Origin: Burhinus oedicnemus
Lineage: Eukaryota; Chordata; Aves; Charadriiformes; Burhinidae
Assembly (NCBI GenBank): GCA_008921705.1
Contig: VFFE01007650.1
Span: 432,748 to 496,747, forward strand
Direction of reading: 5' to 3'
DNA: 64,000 nucleotides
Shown here: one piece after another, positions 40,294-54,828 of the stretch
Numbering within the stretch: the first letter of the stretch is position 1
Layout: each line of letters opens with the position of its first letter
Translations under genes and position numbers: made by a program
The notes under the pieces: model-generated
Told to the model about the DNA's origin: nothing
The model's input: the letters and a program-made list of their open reading frames with translations, nothing else
The model's database searches: none

Positions 40294-40357
40294 GAAAGGG
40301 GGGGAGGGGAGGGGGAGAAGAGAGGGAAGAGGGGAAAGGGGGGAAGGGGGAGGGAAA
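40294..40357 (+). repeat. 64-nt uninterrupted homopurine tract
   Basis: An unbroken A/G run rich in GGG and GGGG blocks, followed after one C by a further G run to about 40372. The plus strand has far more than four G-tracts, so it could form G-quadruplex or H-DNA. Confidence 0.9.
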
Positions 40358-43300
40358 CAGGGGGGAGAAAAAGCACATGCATGAGCTGGGCAGTTATGGA
40401 ACAGTTGGTCTCATTTCAATTCCTGGAAAAATATATTGGAACAAATGAACTATTTTTAGAAGATAATAGGTTGATAAGTAACAGCCCCAGACTTGTTAGG
40501 AGCAGATTGCATCAAACTAGTCTTTTCTACTGTGACAGGTTTAACAGGCTCACAGATGGGGAAATGTGGATATCATTTAACTTGAGGGAGTATGTGACGC
40601 TCCTTACAGGCAACTTGTATAAGTAAGATCAGCAAAGTTTGGACAAAATAATGGATGTGCAGGAGACCAGCTGAAGATGACACGTGCTCAAAGTAATTGG
40701 TAATATCACTATGAAAGGTTGTATCAAATCGTGTTCTGTGGGCACAGACATTATTCCACCATACAGATATACAGTTACAAATACACACAAACGTAATTTT
40801 AAATTACACATTTAGGGGGAAGGAGGGGCTAAACACTTCAGAGGTCAGGAATAGAGATCAGAATAACATGGACAGGTTAGAGAAATAGTCTAAAATAATT
40901 AGGAAATAAATCAAGGTTAATATTTGTCCTTTTTAAGGACCCGTTCACTGCACAAACACAGGAGAAGTAGCAGCTAGCCAGCAGTCCTGTAGAAAAGGAC
41001 CTGGGGTTAGAGTGGGTCACAAACTGAACATGAGTCAACACTGCCATGCTCTTGTGAAAGAAGCAAACATACCAAGATGTATAAACAGAAGTGCTGTAAG
41101 ATACATAAAATAAACCTTCCACCCTACTTAGCACTTATTAAAGACTCTACTGGGATACTTTGTCCATCTTAGGAGCCATGCTTTGAGGTGATACCTAGAG
41201 ACAAAACCACTGGAACAGATTCTCTGGGCAGCTGGTGGAAGCCCCATCATTACTCAACTTCTTACAAGCACCTAAATACCTGTCAAGAATGGTTCATGTG
41301 TAACTAATGCTTCCTTATTGATGGATTAGATATCCAAAAGTCTCTTCAAGCCTTAATTTCCACAGTTTTACATTACTTAGGAGATTGCACAGGCCATCAT
41401 GAATGAATTTCTTATACCATAATTCCCGCCCACGTTGTTTAGCTCGGTAAGAAAATCTCCCCAGGACTTTAATAGGTTTGTATCAGCTGAAGGTCAATAT
41501 TTTTAGTTGTAGCGGTCACATGCGAATGGAAATTCACAAATATTTCAACCACTAAACATACATCTCGCTGTATAAATTCCATCTTCCACACTAGATGGTC
41601 AAGCACATTTTATTGAAAACCAAAAAGCTAGCCTAATGGGTGTGGAGGGAAATGGAATAGTCAGTCCTAAACTCTAACCAAGGAAGAGTCGGGCTAAAAA
41701 TGAAAGATGGAAGAAGAAATTTTGTACCACAAACTCCTCCTGCCACTGCATAAGGTGGGTTATGTTAGAGCTGTTAGGAACAGAGTAGATTCCTGGCACG
41801 ATGTTATAAAGCATTCGTTCAGTACTGGTTTGTTATCAAAATCAAATGCTGGAAAACATGTTTGGCTTCTCCAGCAGTTTCTAAACAACCACCAGAAGAA
41901 TGCTAAAAAACAGTGCACGTGACTTTCCCACGGGCAGTGATACCATGTCAGGAACTATCAACTAAGTAACGTTACGGGGGAGGTCAGTCCATACGTGGGG
42001 CTACTCCTCAGCGTCCCTTCTGTAACAATACTTGTGAAAAACAACAGCTGTGGTTTTGCAAGGCAATCCACAGAGTAACGGCATTTCGGAGGTTAAAAGC
42101 TTGTACCACACGTTGTATAAAGTAGACTTCGGCCCCTTTAAACTGGGAAGGGTTGTTGAGTCAGCTCTCTGCACCCAGGCCAAATCTGGGACTGAAGGGG
42201 AGCCAAGGCTGACATGCCACCCCGTCCGGCCAGAGGATACAGAGGGGAGGGCAGCGAGGGGAATACGAACTGTAAAAGACTGATGCTTGAGCTTAGAGAT
42301 GTGGCTATCCCACAGGCCAGGGTAAAAGTAAAACACGTAAAAAAAAGGCCGTACGGGTTAGAAAAAGATTGCAAACTGATTCGTAGGAGTGAGTCATGTG
42401 TTACTGTCCTCTGCTGCCTGAAACAGGAACTTTTCTGCTCTCAGCGGGGGACAGCCTGTGCTGCTGAATCTCTGAATAGCGATCAAAGGATCCCCTTTGT
42501 GCAAAGCAGGAAGACCTAGAAGGTCTATCTTAGTTACCGGGCAGTCTCCATATTACAGTCTGCAGTTCCTAAGGCGACCTGAAGTGTAAAGCACACTCCA
42601 AGTTTTTAATTCTGTATGCTGTTTTCGATTCAGCACAGAGGATATTAAATCACCCCCCAGCTGTTTTATGTACATACATTGTTATTCTTCATAGAAAACC
42701 TAATTGTGTGTACACACTATGTAAGGCGCAAGTGCTGTAATAAGGAAACATGTCGGAGTGCACCCAAGCAGTGGCTCCCCCGCTTCCTCCCCCCATCTGA
42801 ATGGGGTCCCCCCACCATCTAAGGGAGGGGTGCATGTGTATGTGTGAGTGAAATGGTAGTTGTAAAGAATTACTGCTTTTTAGAAAGTAAATCTTAGCTC
42901 CGTCTCTAAATTTAGCTCTGTAGAGTCCTTAGAGACAACGTGCAGTATCACTATTTATGGGAAATAGTTTATACTTGCTTTGCAAGCTAACGCAGTCCCA
43001 TTGACTTCACAAAGCTGTGCAGTGAGTCATGTTACCCAGCAACAGTCACACACCCGTATGAACTAAGGAAGCAGAAACTCTTGCTCACTTGCTTTCCCCT
43101 TTCCTTTTGGGATATTCTTGAGAAACAGCATCCACTAGCAACAGTTCAGAACAATGACATTCCTACGGAACAGACAGCAACCGGTGTGGGTGAGACAAAC
43201 TGTAATATAGAAAATATGAAAGGAAAAAAAAGTCTATTCCAAAATAAATTTTTAATTCCTTCTCTTAAGCTTATATCTGAGTTCAGCAAGTTGAAAGGTG

Positions 43301-46300
43301 TTACTCCATGTCAAAGCTAAACCTATGCAGCTGTGAACATCTGCCAGAATTGCTTTTCTCCTTTATCTATCCAAAGATTTCCTGCACTGGATCTAGCAAT
43401 TGTGTACTTGAAAGGGGAGTGAGAACAGTGAAGCTATCCACAGGAAAGCTGCTTGCCTTTTTTCTCCCCCCCCCCCATTTTTTTTTTTCAATCACTGAAT
43501 TGACCAAATTGAATCCATTGGCCACATGATCCCCAGATTCAACCCAAAGGAAGTGATATATACATATATAGCTATATAATTTAGGTGGCAAGGCTCAGTT
43601 ACCTCAGATTAGCTACAAAGTGAAATTGCACTCATTTATTCTCTCAACTAAGCTATGTGACCATTATAGCCATCAAGGCTGATCTAGGCTGTGTCAGATA
43701 ATACATACCTAAGAAGCCCAGACCTGCATTTCATGCTTAAACCTTGTGAAAATACACTTACCTCTTTTAAAAAGATTCTGAGTATTTTTCCATGGCAAGT
43801 TTGTTTCTCCACTCCTAATTCTTAAGTATTCATTACTCAGCAGTCAATGGTAATAGGTACAAAATAAGAATTATAATTTACAACTTCACAAGTTTACAAC
43901 AATATTACTTTCCATTGTGTGCATGAATAGGTAAGCTCAGACCATCTTAGTGTGACCCTAATCTTGTGGCAACCTCTATCGTCTCTTAATTCTGAGTTCT
44001 GAACCAAGAATTGTGTGTTGGTTTTTTTCTGTTGTTTGTTTTTTTCTTTTCCTTTTCTTGCTATACACATGTACTGCTAATGGGGGCTGGGACTTAAAGG
44101 ATACCATCTCAAAGCATACAAACAACAACAGACAATACCCAAATATACCCATTGATCTATTAATGGCAATATGCAACAATTACATCTGATCAGGTATGGT
44201 ACACTTTCTACTCAATTAATTCTTTTAATATGTTGAATAAGCAACAATTACAGAAGTGCCTAAATGAATCCAGAGTTTAAGTTTCATTGAATTTTGCTTA
44301 GAGGTTTTTTTTTTTAAAAAAAGTTATCCATGACCATGTTCTTATGCCGCATCTTAGAGAAGCCAAACCAGGTTCTGACATTTCAAATTGGTTAAGTTAA
44401 TATACCTACCCTTTAAGCAGTAGTTGACAGTAATAGTCATCTATATTCATAAGTAGCTTTTAAAAACCCTATCAACCAAATATGCTTTCCATTTCAATTT
44501 TCCAAAGCACTCCATTCTTCCATGTTTTCTCTCTTCCAGACATAACGCGTTTTGATATCCAGTGATTGCGTAAAGCACAGGCAAAGTGTGTGTGTGTTGG
44601 GGGCGGGGGAGGGAAATCACTGCAAAAGAGACTTTTTTTGGATTACAAGACCAGCTACCTCAGGGCTTCTTTAAAATGCAGTATGAAAACAAAACTGTGA
44701 CAATGGCTTTGAAATTATGATTTCAGCCAAACCAGCAAAGTTTCCAAACTGGTGCCGATGCATCTTCGATGTTTCCCAGACCGGCAACAGTGAAGTGTCT
44801 CATGTACTTTCTCTCTGACTCGGCTCAGAGAAAAGGAATGCAGACCATGCCTGGAACACAGGCAACATTTATATCACATTTACCAGAGTGTCTCTCCTAC
44901 TGTCCATAGGACATAGGGGCATCTCCCAAAAGTTACCCATTTGTGAATGAGACTACAGTACTCTTGTTTTAAATGTAGAAAGTACAGATTAATTCAGAGT
45001 GAAAGAGAAAAGAGAAACCACAAACCTGTGCGAAAAGCCCAAATCTGTTTTTCGCTGTGGAGATTACCACAGATATCCAGCATAACATACAGCATATCAC
45101 CCTCATCTTACCTTAAGTATAGGATGGTTTGAGGTGGTTCTATCCAGCTATTCTCAACAGAACAAAAATCGCTGCTGCTACCATCCAAGCAGCAGTAGAA
45201 CTGGTTTTCAAGGGTTATTAAGGTAAGCTATGGTGATTAAGCATTATTTATAATCCTGTCATTCTTACGACATGCTGGGCAAGTCCCAGTCTGAGAGTGC
45301 CCACGAGGTTTAAAAAAAAAATGATCTGTCATCACTGTACTTGAGGGTGTCAGTACGCAGTTCTCAGTTACCTTCTAATAAGCATATGTCAGATGTTTCA
45401 AAATAGATACAAAATTCCCAGTGGATGAATTATAAAGCAGGTCTCATGTTACTGCAGCTGGAGATGCAAGCAAAACATTTATCAGTATAACCACATTTTT
45501 TCTGGTTAATTTGAGGCATATATAGTTTGTACCACAGCGCTACATTTGTTGAAAATGTAACAGAAACTGCAGAGTTTAAAAAAAAAAAAAAAAAGGGTTA
45601 GCACACATACACAAAATAACCATCCCGAGCCCTTTTCAATCAGAGAAGAGAAAGCAAGAGCAGGGAATACAGCCCTGCCTACCAGGAAGTCACTGTTTGC
45701 AGTGGAAGTGAGATGAAATGCAGATGTAAATGTAAAACTAGCCACAGGTGCAGTGATTTTAAGGTTTTCACTTCCATAGTGCGGTGGAATAAAGTGGCAG
45801 AAGGTTTGGTCACCAGAAATAAAGAAAAATTAACTACAATAAATTCATCTCTTGGCTCTAGAAGTCATAAACTTAACGGAAACCCTATAGACAACTCACC
45901 TACATTGGGAAGTGCTATGAGCAATACCACTTGCAGTATACGGTTCACAAACTTCTGTCTTTTAATTCCCTTGTCCTTGTTAAAGCAAGACAGTTTAATC
46001 CAATGTTACCTATACCCGTCTTTTCTCAGATTTTATACTTTGGTTGTTGAATGTTATTTTAAAAGTGAATAGCTGCAGTGTGTGGATGTTAAATAAAATA
46101 TCTAGTTGTTAGGAAGAGCCACAAGATTGACTCATATACTATACAAAAAATAAAAGTTTGGGTACTGTTTTATTTTTCCCAAATACTAAGCAGAATTACA
46201 CTAGACTGGAAATTAGTTATATGGTTGCCAATTTGTCACTTAAATGAAAAACTAGACTTGCGTCATACTGATATCTTTAACAAAACTGTCACTTTTAACT

Positions 46301-49300
46301 TAGCTGACATATAAAACATGAAGCTGATTTTATGCAGACAACAGAGACTGCACTTGCTGGACGCCCTTGCTGGAGGACGCGATACCTCGTGGCTGGAATC
46401 CCTTCCCACTGACTATGCTTATCGTTGCACCAAAGCCTCCTGCTTTTCAGACCCCTAGTTTGTGCCTTCGTAAAAATTAGCCAGGGTTCAGCTTTTGGTT
46501 CCCCTCCTGTGATATCTGTCTTATAGACGTGAGAACCTTCCACAATGGAAACAACTGTATATTTAGTCAGACAAAGAAAAATAAGAGAAAACAGTTCACC
46601 TTCGCATCTCAGCTATCTAGGACTGAAAGCACATCACCCTGTTAATCTAACAGTCACAAGCCAACTGCTGACTTTTTTAAAGCTTTGGGACTGCAGACCC
46701 GCATTTGCATGGTACAGAGGCTTTGCAGAGCAGCAAGTCACTCACAGTACTGGTTCCCACTCCCCAACTGCCCCCCCATCTGTAGCTGTCTGTTATACTA
46801 CACCATCTAATGAACAGAGGCAATAAGGCACTGTAATGCCAAGATACTTGGGAAGCATTTGAAGTCACTCAGATGGAAAACACTGGACGTGTAAAGACTA
46901 GATATTCATACTTCATTATCGTATCATTAATATATCACTAACCAATGCATTTCTGCCTACTTATTTAAGGTTATTTTTCTCTGAAGGAGTCAAGTAGGGT
47001 CTACTCAAACCTTTACAGGCGCAGAACTACCGCTGGGCCTCTTTCCTTTTGAGGATGACAATAAGGGTTAGGGTTCAATGTGAAGCCATTTTCATTTAAA
47101 GCAAAGGCTCTAGGACACAATTACAGCTGGAGGCAGTGATTTCAAACAAACTGCATGTGGGAGTGGAGGGACCTCGGAGGATACTTTGGGGCATGACTGA
47201 GGCCTATTTGGGAAGGTTTAGTACATTTCTTTACGATTAGTTCTCAGATCAAAATTCAAGTGCGGCAAAGGCACTATGCAAAAAGTGAAAATAAATCATC
47301 TTTATTGATTGAGCTAATTGACTTGCTGATCTTGAGATTTTTAAAGGATCAGCATTTAAGGAAAAATTATTTTCCTTCTGATTGCCTTCAGTTCTTATAG
47401 TGCCTTATCCACAGTGTCCTCTGTGTCACCTTATACATGTGCGGACTGCCTACTGGGTGGCTAGTAGGGGAGGGGGTGCTGGCTGAGGACAGCCGTGCCG
47501 GGGCAGAGGCCTGCCATGGCTCTCCATTGTTGCAGAAGCATGCACCAGCTCAGCACTGCCCCGCTACGCGCTCTAAATCCCCGCTTTTGTGTTTCCTCCC
47601 TGCCAGAGATAGCTGCTCTGAACAGCAGCCTCCTTGCCTGGCGCAGGAGACAAAGAAACGTACAACTGCATAGTTATACTCCATGACTCAGCTGAAAAGA
47701 CACGAGTCAAACAGCAACCTCCTTTAGAACAACAGGAGCTGCACATTAACCATCCATCCGTGCATGCGGTTGTGATTTTGCATCATACTTTGTGATTCAG
47801 AAGAATTAAAACAGGCACAGAGGAAGAGGAAACCTGTAGAGAGATTTATTTTTTCCGCCTGTGGGAAGACATCTGCCTTTGTAAAAGTGTGTTTGTACAG
47901 GTTGCACATTCTCTGAACAGCGAAACTTTCATCTGGGCTTCAAAGTGACACACTTACTATTTAACTTTCATTGAGTCGAAGCAGACAGATGGATTTAGTT
48001 TGGAATTTTGTTTTGGTCTGTTGTCTTTTTTTTTTTTTTTTTATATATCAGATTCTTAGTTAGAAGTGAAGCCAGCTGCTTATAATTCAATTCCAGCAAT
48101 TCAAACTGTTTGCTTGCATTTTGACCACTTGTTTAATACAGTTGGTATTTCAGTGGTCAAAAGCAACCTTTGAAGTTAGCACCCCGTTCAGAGGAGAGCT
48201 GGGGGGAGGAATCACAGCTTCTGTGGCTTGTGATTTTAGTGTGTTCTTAGATTGATTGAAGATGACTGCTGTGGATCGATTTTCACAGGCTTTTTCAGTA
48301 AGAGGGGGATAATTTGAATCCCAAGAATGTGGCAATGCATGCAAAGTTATAGATATCTATTACATCTAAGCTTGAGTGAACACATTTTGCACGCACTTTG
48401 ACTGGGGTAGTCAAAACCTCAGCTGCTGCCCAGCTCTAGAGACAGTTCTGCCCACATATGTCTATTTTTTACATTAAAGGTGCTGGCTGCACACAGGCAG
48501 CTAACACAGGCCTTAGATATACAGCTGCTTGGTACCCCTGTTTTCTTCCTAAACCTTTTACAGCTCCACAACCATCATGCGGTCCTTTTTCTCAGCTCTT
48601 CAGCATGAGAGAGGACTGACAAGGTGGGCTGTTCACAAAAAAAGCTGCCTGTTTTCTCTTAAAATAGGGAGTAAATGCTGATTATTTAAGTATTTCCTCC
48701 CCCATCTGTGCCAGAAGGAGGAATGAGGCTGATTTCCACCCTCTGCCTGCAGGAATTCAAGCCCACTTCTCCCATGGGAGGGAGAGGTCAGGCCTGTAAC
48801 AGAGAACTGTGGGTTCTGTTACTGGTAACATGTACTTTACCAGTTACGTATGACAACACAGCTTTGCCACATGCCATCTCCTTTGCAGATCTGGCTTTAG
48901 GTCATACTACAGCAAAATGCTTTAGCAGATGCTTAGCTCGCAATAGGTTCTTAAAATACCATTGGCATCAACATGACTCTGTAGAGAGATGTTAAATTAA
49001 CACCACTATCCCTGTGTGAATATTCTTCCACAATCTGATCCTTCTCTATTGCTATGTACATCTTGTATTTGCCAGTTTTCTCTACTTTCAAAACCATGCA
49101 GAGATGCTTAGCAATTCTATCAGCTATGTATTAACAATTCAAATATCTTGATTTTTCATTCTCTCCATACAAGAGCTTTTAAGCTTAAGCAGAAGCTATT
49201 TTTGTAGCAGAAAACATTAACATAAGTAACTGCTTCAGAAGTAGATTCCAAAATATGCACATCTCTAAATCTGAAAGAAAAAAGACAAAGACTGCACTAA

Positions 49301-51107
49301 TAAAAAAACCAAACAACATTCAGGACAAAACTAAGCCAACCATTCCAAATGCATTTTTAGTTCAACTTACAGCTGAACCAGTTATCCAGTTGTGGATACT
49401 TCAAAAAACCCTTCAACTTCAGTCTGAGACCGTCAGTCAGGCCTGCTGACTGCGGGAGCACTGCTTGACTGTACAAACTGAATGCCAGTTATGATGAAGG
49501 TAATGACAGAGACTTGATGGCAGATCAGACTCTGGCAAATAATTAAATCCCCTATAATTGGTCTGGGCTTTATTTTCCATCCTATCTGTGCAGAGCAACA
49601 CATTATTACCTCCTTTCTACTGGACAGCAAAAATCACCCTCCCCTCCCCCTTAGAGTTATTACGTACTTTCCCAGCTGAACAAAACAACCATGCATGATG
49701 CACTGACCACACATAGCATGCAAATTTGAAAGCATCGTTAAGTCAGTCGAGTCAAAACCAAATTTCACTTAGTGACATTTTGTACATTCAGTTTAGTCTT
49801 AAGACCATTCAGAAGACAGACATTTTTTGGTGTTATTAAAAGAAATGCTCCCCTTTCTTTTTTCCTCTCCCCCCCGCCCCTTCATTCAAAAGGCAGATGA
49901 GGTGGTTTTGCTTAAATAATACCATCAGAGCTACTCACCGCTCAGTGGGACTGGCAGAATTAGGTCTCAAATTGAACTGCAAAATATACTCCATTGCAGT
50001 TTTCTTTTAAAGACGGCCACAGCAATTCTCTATATATTGTCACATTTTAACAAAAACTACCTGTGATTTTTAGAATATTGTGTTTTCCCTAAATTGCTTA
50101 CAAATAATCAGTTGTTGCAGGACTCTTGCTTAATTTCCTTTTAATGAATACCTGGAGAAAACTTTTTTCCCCCTTGCGTAATGACTGTTTAAACTTGTAG
50201 ATACAGATGGCACTTGCCACTTCTTGCTCTCCATGAAGTCCAGGTGGTCAGGGAAAAAGAAATGGGAGAAAGATGGTTGTTGGCTTTGCTTTTTTTGTTT
50301 TGTTGTTGTTGTTTTTTTTTTCTTTTCCCTCTTCACCCTCCCCACCCCTCCTTATCAAAACCAAATAAACCTTCTGGCTCTATCTTCTCAGCTAGCGAGA
50401 TGATTCAGAAATAGAAGATTAGTCATTTACTGCTAGAATGCTTCAGCAGAAGAGGTAGTCAGAGAAACATCAACAAACCCATGGTTTCCATCAGAAAACA
50501 TGACAATATCCAAGTCTGGCTGAGCTAAACTTATTAAGTATCTATATTGGAATTTAATTTAGGAAAAGACCAGAAAAATTAATTTATTCATTAATATACT
50601 CATTTCCTGTGCTGAAGCAGCTGTATGGAAACTTCTGTATACTACAAAAAGATCTGAAGAAATTCCTTTCCTGAAGTTTCCTTCAAAGAACACTTTATGG
50701 AAGGCCATTACCACTCTTCACTCAGCTCTACTCTACAGCAAATCACTATCCTTTAAAGGGAGAGGAAGGCAAACAGAATTTTGGCTTAATAAGTCACACT
50801 TTCTTTCCATTGCTATGCCTTGGGCAACTCCCAGGCACCCTCTCTTACAATGTGTTGCAACCTTGTACAGGTTATGTTGCAATACGAGCAAAGTTATCAT
50901 TATTCTAATGTTAATCTGCATTCACTTGAAAATAGCATATTAGTACCTAAACCTTCTTTTTAATTACTCCACTACCTGAGTTTTCATGTTTTGTATCTGA
51001 TCCAGGCCTGAACTCTGCCAATGTGTAATCTTATTATGTATGCTACTGGGAAACAAAAATCAGTTCAGTACTTTTGGAGCTTACGCAGGGTAAGGAAAAT
51101 AACATGT

Positions 51108-51861
51108 TGTCCTGGTTTGAGATAAAACAGAACCAATTTCTTTTCAGTAACTTTACTTTTCAGTTAAGTTTCTTCTAACTGACTGCACTCTCTGAAATTA
51201 AGGGCATATTTTTCAGATAGTGTCTACTTCCAGAGTGATAAGGCCTGATGTTTATAGTTAATACCAAGGAATGGTATGCAGAGAGGCTCCTGCTTATACT
51301 TATTGCTATAACAACCAAGGTCAGCTTTGTTATTTGCCCCCTTGGAGGGTCGGAAGCAGAAAAGCGTAGAGGGGTCACACCTGTGGGGAGGAGCAGACAG
51401 GACAGGTGATCCAAAATTGACCAACAGGGTATTCCATCCCATCTGCCTCATGCTCAGTATAAAAGCTGAGAGATCAAAGGGGTCAGCTCTTTCTTCAATG
51501 TCTGGTGTCCAAGGAGGACTCTGTCTGTTCATCTGCCTTTCATCCTGATTCATGCATTCCCGAATCCAGTTCCTATCTGCCGCTGAGTCCAGTCTGGGAC
51601 TTTTCCAGTGCCTGCCGGTGACATGATGGTCACCCTGGGAGCTTTATATTAGTTTTGTATATATTTCATTATTTTCTTATTAATAATATTATCTTTTTAT
51701 TGTTAATAGTTTTGGTTTCATGTTGCCTTAAAGTATTTTAGTTTCTTTTCAACCCATAAGTCTCTTGCTTACTCTCTCTCCCTTCTCTTTTGGGAAGGGA
51801 GAGAGGTTAAAAGAGAGCATTTGTCATTTGTTTAGTGGCCAGCTCAGCCTAAACCACGACA
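51108..51861 (+). mobile_element. Solo LTR, avian ERVL-like
   Basis: Starts TGTCCTGGTTTGAGATAAAA and ends AAACCACGACA, giving TG...CA ends, 754 bp long. Flanking CATGT (51103-51107) and TATGT (51862-51866) are a likely 5-bp target duplication with one change. A TATA-like TATAAAAGC sits near 51458. Downstream is a T-rich segment with ATTAAT and AATAATATT, as expected for R-U5. No retroviral coding region lies beside it, so recombination has left only an LTR. It is a noncoding fossil; any promoter activity is unknown. Confidence 0.72.
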
Positions 51862-53069
51862 TATGTGCAACTCTTTTAGGACAGCACTGCTTAACTGACA
51901 GGGTTAAACAGTTAAAATTTCACATGCAAAAAACTTTTCTCAAAGAAATGCAATTTTCACTGGATTGAGTTATGACTCCTTTGAGAAATACATTGGCCAC
52001 ATGTATTGGAGCTTCTTAGAAATTACCAAGTGTTACGTTAAGTCAGATCAATGGTTTTTACACACAATACAAAGCTGATTTCTATGTCAAGGATTTGAAT
52101 CACATAGACGTAGTTTTAATTTAAAATGTATGACCAACCACCATTACGGAAGCTTTATGAAGGAGGGGAAGTAGAAAGGTTGCAATGGTGATTTATTTGG
52201 GAGGATCTCTAGTTTCTCACTCAAGTTAGCAGTTTTTTATTCTCTGGCATGCCTTTGTGTGTTACCCTTCCCCATTTGCTATGCAACTGGGATTTAAATA
52301 ACTGCTGGTGTCTTCTTGCACCTCTTTTTCTGGCTATTTGAATCTTACAAAACGTTAGTAATGAACACCCTGACATAAAACAGTTACTGGGGCTACATGC
52401 AGTTCTGCTGGGTGGAAGACAAGAAATTCAAATAAATATAACTTATTGTTTTACTCTTGCATTAAACATGGCAAGAATTACTCCTGCAACAGACTATATA
52501 CACCATCACATAAAGTGTAAATAAATGAACACTTTCTCAAGCTATTTTTTAGAATTATAAACATATAGTCCATTAGATACAGAATTGTAGAAATATTAAT
52601 AACTGTTGTATGAGTGAAGCATGAAGTAGGCAAATCAACAAAGCTTTAATTTGACTTTAGCGTGGTCTGCTTTTAGACAAATGCATTTTTTAAAAATGGC
52701 TCATTATATTTCTTCATAGAAAAGAGACACAAGGCTAACCAACTTCTCTTTAAGTATTTATCCCCATGAGGTCCTCTTTATATCTTCAGGATTATCTGCT
52801 TCACTGTTGGCAAATACACTACTGCTAGTGTGGTGGTTTTCTCCCAGTGGACACAGTAATAGCAAAGTGTGTTAATAGAAAATCATTCATGTCAAATTAT
52901 ATCCTTTCCTTGGCTTCAGGTCAGACATATCTTCTTCAGTGTAACAACTCAGGTCAGTGCCTTTGTACTGATAAAGACGGCATCTTTACTGACAGGTCTC
53001 AGCAAAGGATTTGGCCAGCCAACAACCATTTGAGTGAGAATCATTTTGATTAATTTTGTTTGATTTGAT

Positions 53070-53097
53070 TGCTCTTAAATCATGTGATTTAAGAGCA
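53070..53097. repeat. Perfect inverted repeat, 13-bp arms, 2-nt spacer
   Basis: Arms TGCTCTTAAATCA (53070-53082) and TGATTTAAGAGCA (53085-53097) are perfect reverse complements around TG. It is too short for a microRNA hairpin and is not beside a gene. Confidence 0.9.
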
Positions 53098-54828
53098 GAC
53101 ATTCGGCTTTTTGAGATACGGGTACACAGGAGAAGTGGGAGACCCTCTTAAGATGCTACTGACTGCAACAGCTTACAAATCACAACAGCAGTGTTTTAGT
53201 TGTGATGGTTGTGATGGTTGAGCTCATAATGCAAAAGAAGAGGCTTAAATTTAAAAGCATGTATCTCTTTCACAGATGCTCTAAGTGATCTAACAGAAGA
53301 CACTACCTTTCCATATGAACTTTGTTTCACTTATCTTCATAATGTGTAGGCTTCCTCACCCACAGCTTTCCTTCCAGAAAATACTGGAAGACCTGTTAAA
53401 CTCAAAGGTAAGTTCACTTATCATGGAATCAAACATTCCCAGAAAGTACAAGAGGAGAAACTGGGAAATAAGTGATTGAGAAGAGAAGCCAGAAAAAAAG
53501 ATACATCACAGGAACAATTCAACTTCTGGGAAATGAATGAAGATGATCCTTTCACATACCAACTACAGTCATTACCAGTTACAGAGGAGCATGTAGATGG
53601 GGAAGCACCATGCCTATGTGTTATGAAGAGTTGTACAAACCTTCACTAGTTTAGCATTAAAAACCCTACATAAATTAAGTCGTATTTTTGGGTGTCAAAT
53701 ACTTCAGACTTCTTTAAGGTGCATGACTGACAGTTGGTACCTTTGGAACAAAGAAATAGTGAATTGAAAAAACACACCCATTACTTTGTGGGCTTTCCCC
53801 TTTTGAAAAACATGATGAAGGCACTTTTCCAGGCTGTAAGAGACCGTGGTTCAGATCTCAGGTCAATACAATGTCACATGCTGTAGGATATTCTGCTGAG
53901 TTATTCCATCTCTGTTACTAATGTTGGTAGAACTTAGCACTAAATGTTCCAAAAAATATTTAAGCAGAACTGTGTCAGAAGGTGACACTGAGGAGAACAC
54001 ACTTAACAATACCTGGTGACACTAAGACATGGTCCCAAAGCAGTGGTTCAGCTCCTGCTCCGAAATGGATGAAATCTGGTTTTGAACCAACTTCCCTCAT
54101 TCCAGGTGGATATCCTGTTTAGACAGTTCTTGAAGGAATGGAGAGCACAACTTCTTACTCCAGTATACCTGGTAAGAAAATGCAGCAAAAAAATGAGTCA
54201 CAAATGTTGTTTTCAGGAAAACAGTCACCACAGAAAACCTGCCCAATTTTTGTCAAAATCCTGTCACACAGGTGAACTGAGACAAGAGGTACCGAAAACT
54301 CTGGTTACTTCTGAAAATACAGAATATAAGAAATGTTTTTGAACAGATGAAACTGAGTGACAGAGCTGTGCAAACAGGAACATGGCAATGCAATAGAAAA
54401 CAGCATCATGATCAGCAGAAAATATTCTGACAGCTTTTTCCTGCAGATTTTCCTTTTTGTGAGCATCATGCTGAAAGGTTTTTTGGGTTTTCTTGTTTGT
54501 TTGTTAAGTGTTAAGAGCCTCACTGAACTGAGAGCAAGAACCCCATCCTATGCTTTGATACTTTAAAAAATAGAGTTGGAAATAGTTATGTACTGATAAG
54601 TTAATTGTAGCCTGTTATCTAGAAATAATATAATGATTTACAGCAATTTTTTCAGTCCCATTTTCCAAGCTCACTTGAAATTTACACAGTATACAAAATG
54701 AGTACTAATGGTGCATTAGATGAGAAAAAATCTAGTATGCTGGTCAAAAGTTTCTAGACTTCTCAGTTGCTGATATGGCTAAAACTGATTCAGTTTTAAC
54801 TGAATCCAGTTCAGGCTCATTTCAGTGA

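Noticed and set aside
45020..45125. Minus-strand EKQIWAF peptide as the sialin last exon
   Set aside because: A weak resemblance to the GEVQNWAL end, but the preceding residues are not hydrophobic as the last helix must be, and no acceptor fits.
47069..47082. GGGTTAGGGTT, telomere-like
   Set aside because: Less than two units; expected by chance in a 64-kb window.
54305..54523. Minus-strand hydrophobic frame as sialin last exon
   Set aside because: No match to the expected WQ-TVFYI-type motif and no suitable phase-0 acceptor.
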